Assembly (NCBI GenBank): GCA_900549955.1
Contig: URQH01000033.1
Span: 1 to 11,255, forward strand
DNA: 11,255 bases
Direction: 5' to 3'
Source: an uncultured Eubacteriales bacterium
GTDB taxonomy: Bacteria; Bacillota; Clostridia; Christensenellales; CAG-138
The notes under the pieces were generated by a model. That model had not been told where the DNA came from. It did not search any database and worked only from the letters and a program-made list of their open reading frames with translations. This document shows, piece by piece, positions 6,802 through 11,255 of this stretch; within the stretch, counting starts at the first letter, position 1; every line of letters starts with the position of its first letter. Position numbers and translations under genes: made by a program.

Positions 6802-7986
6802 ATGGAAACCGTCTTACTCGTCCGCTATGCGGAAATCCACCTCAAGGGGCTGAACCGCCCCTACTTTGAACGCAGTCTCATGGGCGCAATCAGCCGTGCC
6901 CTTGCTCCCCTGCCCGTGCGCGTCGTGCGCGAGCAGGGGCGCATTTTCGTGTTCGACGTCCCGCAGGCACAGGCCGGCGAGGCGGCGGACAAGCTCTCGC
7001 GCGTGTTCGGCGTGCACTCCATCAGCGTCGCGCTTGCGGTGGAAAAGGACTTTTCCGCCATCTGCGACGCGGCCGTCACGCTGATGACCCAGGCGCTTGA
7101 AGGACGCGGGCAGGCGACCTTCAAGGTGTTTGCGCGCCGGGCGGACAAGCGGTTCCCCATGCGCTCGGAGGAGATCTGCCGGGAGCTCGGCGCCGCGCTG
7201 CTCGACCGGTTCCCCGCGCTGCGCGTGGACGTACACGCGCCCGAGCTGCGCGTCGGTGTGGAAATCCGGCAGGAACGCGCGTTTCTCTATGCGGGCGAGG
7301 TCATGGGGCCGGGCGGCATGCCCGTCGGCTGCAACGGCAAGGCGCTGCTGCTGATCTCCGGCGGCATCGACAGCCCCGTGGCGGGCCACATGATCGCCAA
7401 GCGCGGCGTGGCCATCGACGCCATCCACTTCTACAGCTACCCATATACCAGTGAGCGGGCGCGCGACAAGGTGGTCGATTTGACGCGCATCGTTTCGCGT
7501 TACGCCGGGCCGATCACGCTGTACCTCATCCCCTTTACCGACATCCAGCTCGCCATCTATGAAAAATGCCCTTCGACCGAGACGACGGTGCTCATGCGCC
7601 GGCTCATGATGCGCATTGCCGAGCGCGTGGCAAAACGCGCCGGCGCGCAGGCGCTCGTCACGGGCGAGGCCATCGGGCAGGTGGCGAGCCAGACCATCGA
7701 AAGCCTGACCGTGACCGAGGACGCCGTCACGCTGCCGGTCTTCCGCCCACTGATCGGCTTTGACAAGGAAGAAATCGTGGAGCGCGCCAAGGCCATCGGC
7801 ACGTTTGAGACCTCCATCCTCCCGTATGAGGATTGCTGCACGGTGTTTGTACCGCAGCACCCCGTCACCAAGCCAAGGGTGGAAAAGCTGCGTGAGAGCG
7901 AATCGCTCGTCGACTTTGAGCCCATGATCGCGCGCGCCATAGAAGACGCCGAAATCCTGACCGTTGCGCCGGACGGCGGGCAATGA
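6802..7986 (+). CDS. thiI: tRNA 4-thiouridine synthase ThiI, rhodanese-less form (394 aa)
   Basis: ThiI adenylates U8 of tRNA and replaces its oxygen with sulfur; in some bacteria it also helps deliver sulfur for the thiamin thiazole. The N-terminal ferredoxin-like segment (about 1-60) with VRYAEIHLKG is followed by a THUMP domain (about 60-165) and then by the PP-loop ATPase domain with SGGIDS at 186-191. GEAIGQVASQT (288-298) and PYEDCCTVF (341-349) are typical of the family; C345/C346 sit where the conserved acceptor Cys lies. The protein ends shortly after, without the C-terminal rhodanese domain found in E. coli ThiI, as is usual in Bacillota. Sulfur must therefore come directly from a desulfurase, and one is encoded immediately upstream. 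ATG 6802 has AGGAGG (6786-6791) 10 bp upstream. Confidence 0.95.
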   Translation: METVLLVRYAEIHLKGLNRPYFERSLMGAISRALAPLPVRVVREQGRIFVFDVPQAQAGEAADKLSRVFGVHSISVALAVEKDFSAICDAAVTLMTQALEGRGQATFKVFARRADKRFPMRSEEICRELGAALLDRFPALRVDVHAPELRVGVEIRQERAFLYAGEVMGPGGMPVGCNGKALLLISGGIDSPVAGHMIAKRGVAIDAIHFYSYPYTSERARDKVVDLTRIVSRYAGPITLYLIPFTDIQLAIYEKCPSTETTVLMRRLMMRIAERVAKRAGAQALVTGEAIGQVASQTIESLTVTEDAVTLPVFRPLIGFDKEEIVERAKAIGTFETSILPYEDCCTVFVPQHPVTKPRVEKLRESESLVDFEPMIARAIEDAEILTVAPDGGQ

Positions 7987-8046
7987 GCCATTTTGTCCGC
8001 CCCGCTGCATTTTACAGACTGTTTACAGCATAGAGTGTAGTAGCTG

Positions 8047-8055
8047 TGATACAAT
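8047..8055 (+). promoter_or_regulatory. Extended -10 promoter upstream of the 110-aa gene
   Basis: TGA followed by TACAAT (8050-8055) forms an extended -10 element. A TTTACA box lies too far upstream (22 bp) for a normal -35. The predicted start is near 8061, giving a GC-rich leader of about 120 nt that contains complementary ends (8061-8070 with 8130-8139). Confidence 0.4.
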
Positions 8056-8182
8056 ATTTGGTGCGGAAGGCAGCGCCAGCCATGCGCCCGCGTCAACCGG
8101 CGGCGGCAGCGCAACGTGCGCGCACCGCCCCTCCCGCACGACAACGACCGTCCGCATGGCGGCCGGGACTGGAGCGTTATCC

Positions 8183-8515
8183 ATGCTGAAACCCGTATTT
8201 CAACTGATCGGCCTGATCGTCGTCCTGCTGATCCTGCTGCTGGCCGTGCTGTTCTATCTGGACGGCAAGGACCTGCTCAGCGGAGAACTGGCCGATTTTA
8301 TCGGCTCGCTTCGCGCGCTGTTCGAGCAGATCAAGTCCGTCGTCACCTCGTTTGTCAACGAATCCGGCATCGCCAACGACGCGGCCGACCTGCTGGATGA
8401 AGGGGCGGACAAGCTGCGCGGCACGACCCCCGACCCAAACGTGACGCCCGAACCAGACGCCACGCCGGAAGTGGTGGAACCGGTGCAGATCATCATCCCG
8501 TCACCCGCTTCCTGA
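8183..8515 (+). CDS. Single-pass membrane protein with Pro/Thr tail (110 aa, unknown function)
   Basis: I do not recognise a family. The protein has a short cytoplasmic start (MLKP) and one strongly hydrophobic helix (about 5-26, with LIVVLLILLL). An amphipathic stretch follows (about 30-75) that could form a coiled-coil or membrane-lying helix, and then a Thr/Pro/Asp/Glu-rich tail (GTTPDPNVTPEPDATPE and onward) to the end. The signal-anchor layout predicts the tail outside the cell. I chose ATG 8183 because GGAG (8171-8174) lies 8 bp upstream; the longer open frame back into thiI lacks an acceptable ribosome binding site and would read through an apparent promoter. It converges on the sortase gene. 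Short length and unknown family make this moderately certain as a gene. Confidence 0.7.
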   Translation: MLKPVFQLIGLIVVLLILLLAVLFYLDGKDLLSGELADFIGSLRALFEQIKSVVTSFVNESGIANDAADLLDEGADKLRGTTPDPNVTPEPDATPEVVEPVQIIIPSPAS

Positions 8516-8564
8516 GGGACAAGCCCGCGCCGCCCCATTTCCGCCGCGCCATCGATACCCGATA

Positions 8565-8610
8565 AAAACCAAACCGTCCCCCGGCAATCAGCCGGGGGAC
8601 GGTTTTCACT
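8565..8610. terminator. Bidirectional intrinsic terminator, 110-aa gene / sortase
   Basis: A 15-bp perfect stem (arms 8571-8585 and 8591-8605, 5-nt loop) lies between convergent genes. It is followed by TTTT on the plus strand, and on the minus strand by GG and five T (complement of 8564-8568). It can end both transcripts. The rest of 8516-8682 shows no gene. Confidence 0.9.
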
Positions 8611-8682
8611 TTCCAGCAAAACGCGCGGCAGTCAGGCAGGGATGCAGGAAGCCGGCCCGCCGTGCCACCCGCGGCCGTCTGG

Positions 8683-9543
8683 TCACTCGATGGGTACCAG
8701 CCGCCCGTGCACCAGCAGGCGCGGGTCGCTGTCGTGCCCATAGGTGGAGCACGTGGCCAGCGTCAAAATCGGGTAGTCCGTGTCCACCGCAAACCCCGGC
8801 GACCAGTACGAGTGCTCGATCGTCTTGTCGATATACTTCTGAAACGCGCGTGCATCTTCAAACCAGAGCGCAAAATATTCCGGATAGGCATGCACCGTAC
8901 GGCAGGAAAACAGCTCCACGCGGTACGTCCGCTCCTCCGTCAGCAGGTACATCACCGGGTGCGCCCGCCAATAGGATTCCTCCGAAAACTTGACCAGTGA
9001 GCCGAACATGCTGCCGTCATTGCGCCGGTGGCCATAAATCATCCAGTTTTCAAAGCCATTTGAGAACACCGTGCCGCAGTCGAAATACAACGCGCCGGCA
9101 TCGTCCTCGTCGCGGTCAAAGTTGTGCGTCAGATAATAGGTATTGTCCGTGTACTGGACCACGGGATAGCTGAGATTGGTATCCGGGCAATAGAGCCAGG
9201 CGCGCACATGCCGGTTTTTCTTCTTGAGCGCCGCCCAGTCCACCGTAAAGCTCAGCTCGGGGGTGGGCGACGGGGTAGCGGGCGCCGCTTCGCCCGGCGC
9301 CTGCGTGGCGGCGGGCGGCGTCACCACGACCGGCGTCGGCGTGGTCAGAACGGCGTCTCTCAAATCGTCATAACCACGGCGGCCACGCGCATACGAAACC
9401 AGCAACGCTGCGATCACGACCAGCGCCGCCAGCAACCCGAGCGCAAACAACAGCCGCACAGGATGAATCCGGTATCCCCGTCGCCTGCGGCGGGGATACC
9501 GGCGACCAGGTTCATATTCATATTGTCTGGACGTCCGGGACAA
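8683..9543 (-). CDS. srtB: Class B sortase (286 aa)
   Basis: This membrane-anchored transpeptidase cleaves a C-terminal sorting motif and joins the protein to the cell wall. The N terminus is Arg-rich (about 14-25), followed by a membrane helix (about 31-51) and a Pro/Thr stalk (about 67-97). The catalytic domain then carries H172 in YGHRRNDGSMFGSL, C265 in TLATCSTYGHD and R275 in DPRLLVHGRL, the His-Cys-Arg triad in class B context. The start is TTG (9541-9543); no ATG or GTG precedes the membrane helix in frame apart from a GTG that would remove the Arg-rich head. GAGGG lies about 6 bp before this TTG. The gap to the upstream sorting-signal protein is only 3 bp, so coupled translation and a substrate-enzyme relation are likely. 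Clostridial class B sortases such as C. difficile SrtB are known to accept PxTG-type motifs, consistent with the neighbour's VPPTG. Confidence 0.93.
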   Translation of the reverse strand: MSRTSRQYEYEPGRRYPRRRRRGYRIHPVRLLFALGLLAALVVIAALLVSYARGRRGYDDLRDAVLTTPTPVVVTPPAATQAPGEAAPATPSPTPELSFTVDWAALKKKNRHVRAWLYCPDTNLSYPVVQYTDNTYYLTHNFDRDEDDAGALYFDCGTVFSNGFENWMIYGHRRNDGSMFGSLVKFSEESYWRAHPVMYLLTEERTYRVELFSCRTVHAYPEYFALWFEDARAFQKYIDKTIEHSYWSPGFAVDTDYPILTLATCSTYGHDSDPRLLVHGRLVPIE

Positions 9544-9546
9544 AGC

Positions 9547-11085
9547 TCACCCTCGATTTTTGCGCAGCGCCGGCAGGCACAGTCCCAGCAGGCACAGCAC
9601 CGCCGCGCCGACCGCCGCATACAGCAGCGGGCTGTCGCCCGTCGGCGGCACCTCCGGCACCTCCGCGCCCGCTTCATTGACGCGTAACGTCGCGATCGCG
9701 CTGCGCAGATAGTCCTCGCCCTCCACCATGTACGCAATATCCGCATCCGTCAGCGACGGCGCATTGTTCGCGCGCGTCCTTATTAGCCTGCTTGCATCGA
9801 ATACGATGCAATCGTACTGATATCCGTCGTTCTCCAGAGTCGTGGCCGACGTCGTGTAGCTCTTTGCGTTTGCTCCTTCAATTGCCTTGAACGTCTTGCC
9901 GCCGTCGGTCGACTTGCGCCACTGGTAGCCAATCATCACTTCCCTGTACTCGACCTCCACCGAGAACGTCGCCGCGTCGCCCTCCGTGACGATGCTGTCC
10001 TTCGGCTGTTTCACGATGCTGTACAGCAATTCGCTCTCCACGGTCACCTCTTCGCCTGGCGCCACAGGCTCCCCGTTGACTTCGACCGCGCCGCTGCCGC
10101 TGTTCTTCACCGTCACGCCGTCCGGCAGATCGTTGAACGCCGCATTGCCAATCAGTACTTCGATCATGTCGCCGGGCATGGCGTTCGCGGTCATTTGTAC
10201 AATCGCATCGCCCACAAAGAAATCGGTATCGCCGATCTTCGCCATGCTCGGTATCTGGAGGTTATTCCTGCCTTCCGTAACGATGGGCTGACTTTCCGGA
10301 TTATCGTTTACCTTAAACGTGCCGTTGGAGACGGTTGTCGTGGGCGAGGAAGCGCCGCCGCGCACACACAAAACCTCCGTGCCGACAGGCACCTGGGATG
10401 CATCTACCGTAAGATCGTCAATGGAAGTCGGCTTTCCGCCGCTGAACGTAGCCACGCAAACGCCGTATGCATCCGTCGCTTTGACGCCGCTTCCCAATTC
10501 CACCGTTCCGCCCGCAAAGCTGTGTTCGCCGTTTCCTGCGACGAACACGCCATACGCAAATTTTACGCCGTCGACCGTCTGCAAGAGCTTCACCGTGCCG
10601 CCTTCCATCGTGAAGCCGCTGGTAGAACCCGTGGCAATGGCAGCGCACCCGCTGCCATTTGACGCCGTGCTGTAGGACACCGTCCCGCTTTTGAGAACCA
10701 GATTGCCGCCGAGCGCGCAAATGCCATAGGCGTTGGCCCTGGTGCTTGTACTGGTGATGTTCAGGGCGCCTCCGTCCGCACTGTCCTGAATGGTCAGCGT
10801 CCCGGCAGAAACTTTCAGTGCAAACGTATCACCGGTTGTCCAAGCGACCGTCTTCCCGTTCAAATCCAGCGTGATGGACGTCTTCAGCTCAAAGCTGCCG
10901 GATACCGCGGTATTGTCGATGACTTTGACAGTTTGCCCCTCTCCGGCCGCGCCCAGAGCGTCCGTCAGCGTGTCATATGCACCAACACCGTCGATCTGAG
11001 CCACCGCTCCATCTGCCAGCGCCACACCCGGCAAAAGCGTCAGCACAAGAATCAGCGCCAGAAAGCCCCCCAGAAACTTTTTCAT
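9547..11085 (-). CDS. Secreted, wall-anchored surface protein with VPPTG sorting signal (512 aa)
   Basis: A signal peptide covers about 1-25 (MKKFLGG, hydrophobic core, VALA before the cleavage site). Residues about 30-265 contain repeated short Gly/Thr/Ser strands (LTIQDSADGGALNI, LVLKSGTVSYS, FTMEGGTV, HSFAGGTVELGSG), resembling a right-handed parallel beta helix of the pectate-lyase-like kind. A linker follows, then an Ig-like domain (about 355-470) with YQWRKSTDGGKTF near 387-399 and a C426 strand. The C terminus is a sorting signal: VPPTGD (479-484), a hydrophobic helix (about 486-505) and the basic tail RKNRG. I chose ATG 11085 because AAGGTG lies 5 bp upstream and the next codons are a classic MKK signal start; an ATG 15 bp earlier has no ribosome binding site. 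It is first in an operon with the class B sortase. A role as adhesin or surface-polymer-binding protein is inference. Confidence 0.88.
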   Translation of the reverse strand: MKKFLGGFLALILVLTLLPGVALADGAVAQIDGVGAYDTLTDALGAAGEGQTVKVIDNTAVSGSFELKTSITLDLNGKTVAWTTGDTFALKVSAGTLTIQDSADGGALNITSTSTRANAYGICALGGNLVLKSGTVSYSTASNGSGCAAIATGSTSGFTMEGGTVKLLQTVDGVKFAYGVFVAGNGEHSFAGGTVELGSGVKATDAYGVCVATFSGGKPTSIDDLTVDASQVPVGTEVLCVRGGASSPTTTVSNGTFKVNDNPESQPIVTEGRNNLQIPSMAKIGDTDFFVGDAIVQMTANAMPGDMIEVLIGNAAFNDLPDGVTVKNSGSGAVEVNGEPVAPGEEVTVESELLYSIVKQPKDSIVTEGDAATFSVEVEYREVMIGYQWRKSTDGGKTFKAIEGANAKSYTTSATTLENDGYQYDCIVFDASRLIRTRANNAPSLTDADIAYMVEGEDYLRSAIATLRVNEAGAEVPEVPPTGDSPLLYAAVGAAVLCLLGLCLPALRKNRG

Positions 11086-11143
11086 CCCTTCACCTTCCAT
11101 TTTGATCTTTTGACGTACAGGTATGCCGAAACAAATAAATTAC

Positions 11144-11180
11144 ATTATATTAATTATATCGCATCTGGACAAGAATGCAA
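11144..11180 (-). promoter_or_regulatory. Two overlapping promoters of the surface-protein/sortase operon
   Basis: On the minus strand two perfect TATAAT boxes occur 9 bp apart (11153-11158 and 11144-11149). TTGCAT (11175-11180) pairs with the distal one at 16 bp, and TTGTCC (11167-11172) pairs with the proximal one at 17 bp. Either or both may be used. The leader before ATG 11085 is about 50-60 nt. Confidence 0.65.
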
Positions 11181-11185
11181 TTATT

Positions 11186-11214
11186 TTGGCTAATATTTTT
11201 CCTGTAGGTATACA
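11186..11214 (+). promoter_or_regulatory. Outward-facing promoter at right edge
   Basis: TTGGCT (11186-11191) lies exactly 17 bp from TATACA (11209-11214). The -35 box is in unique DNA and the -10 box in the inverted repeat, mirroring the left edge. Transcription would leave the window to the right through a purine-rich leader with AGGAGG (11228-11233) and AAGGA (about 11246-11250); no start codon appears before the window ends. Confidence 0.55.
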
Positions 11215-11255
11215 ATACATCTTGGACAGGAGGAAAAAAGAGAAGAAGGATAGGG
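11203..11255 (+). repeat. Right copy of 53-bp perfect inverted repeat
   Basis: This is the exact reverse complement of 2-54. Identity begins at 11203 (TGTAGG outward) and runs to the last base, so the repeat is cut by the window end. It contains TTGGACA and a nearly uninterrupted purine run from 11228 to 11250. It may be the end of an insertion sequence, an rRNA operon leader or a duplicated promoter; the sequence here cannot decide. Confidence 0.95.

Noticed and set aside
8056..8090. SRP RNA (scRNA) core, because of a GGAAGG loop flanked by GC pairs
   Set aside because: The conserved SRP helix-8 sequence around the GGAA loop does not match beyond the short GGAAGG string, and the second conserved internal loop is missing.
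7964..8182. Longer N terminus for the 110-aa protein, starting inside thiI
   Set aside because: No ribosome binding site precedes the earlier starts. The extra residues are low-complexity and would put a long charged segment before the membrane helix; ATG 8183 has a proper site.
1..11255. Linear plasmid or phage genome with terminal inverted repeats
   Set aside because: The repeats are at the very ends, but the genes are core chromosomal ones and no replication, partition or phage gene is present. The repeat seems to continue past the ends.
1..11255. CRISPR array, tRNA or rRNA gene, transposase
   Set aside because: I looked on both strands and saw no regularly spaced direct repeats with spacers, no tRNA-like or rRNA-like segments and no transposase or integrase reading frame.

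Overview
The window looks like a chromosomal piece of a high-GC member of the Bacillota, probably a gut-type clostridium (Oscillospirales or Christensenellales-like). This is an inference from five features: strong AGGAGG-type ribosome binding sites; a ThiI without a rhodanese domain next to a NifS-like cysteine desulfurase; a class B sortase with a clostridial-style PxTG substrate; a DUF378 membrane protein; and a zinc-ribbon/one-membrane-segment envelope protein. No transposase, integrase, phage, plasmid or replication gene is visible inside the window.

Layout. The first gene (163-651, +) is a GNAT acetyltransferase. It converges on glmS (729-2558, -), with a 17-bp perfect stem between them that can terminate transcription both ways. 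Upstream of glmS lies a minus-strand unit of three genes. The first is a 678-residue zinc-ribbon/membrane/beta-sandwich protein (3331-5367). It is followed by a 92-residue unknown protein (3049-3327) and a DUF378 two-helix membrane protein (2785-2994), and the unit closes with an intrinsic terminator. A 254-bp divergent promoter region (5368-5621) separates this unit from a plus-strand pair, a cysteine desulfurase (5622-6767) and thiI (6802-7986), which together supply sulfur for tRNA 4-thiouridine and possibly thiamin. A small single-pass membrane protein with a Pro/Thr tail follows (8183-8515, +). It converges on a two-gene minus-strand operon across a second bidirectional terminator. That operon encodes a secreted protein with a C-terminal VPPTG sorting signal (9547-11085) and a class B sortase (8683-9543), separated by only 3 bp; they are very likely substrate and enzyme.

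How the genes relate. Most products serve the cell envelope: GlmS makes glucosamine-6-phosphate for peptidoglycan, the sortase attaches its partner to the wall, and three other proteins are membrane-anchored. The desulfurase/ThiI pair is ordinary RNA metabolism.

The most unusual signal is at the edges. Positions 2-54 and 11203-11255 are a perfect 53-bp inverted repeat, both copies pointing out of the window. Each copy carries a TATACA -10 box, and the unique DNA just inside each copy supplies a TTGNCT -35 box exactly 17 bp away. The window therefore appears to be a contig bounded by two copies of a longer multicopy element (an insertion sequence end, an rRNA leader, or duplicated or invertible promoters) whose body lies outside it.
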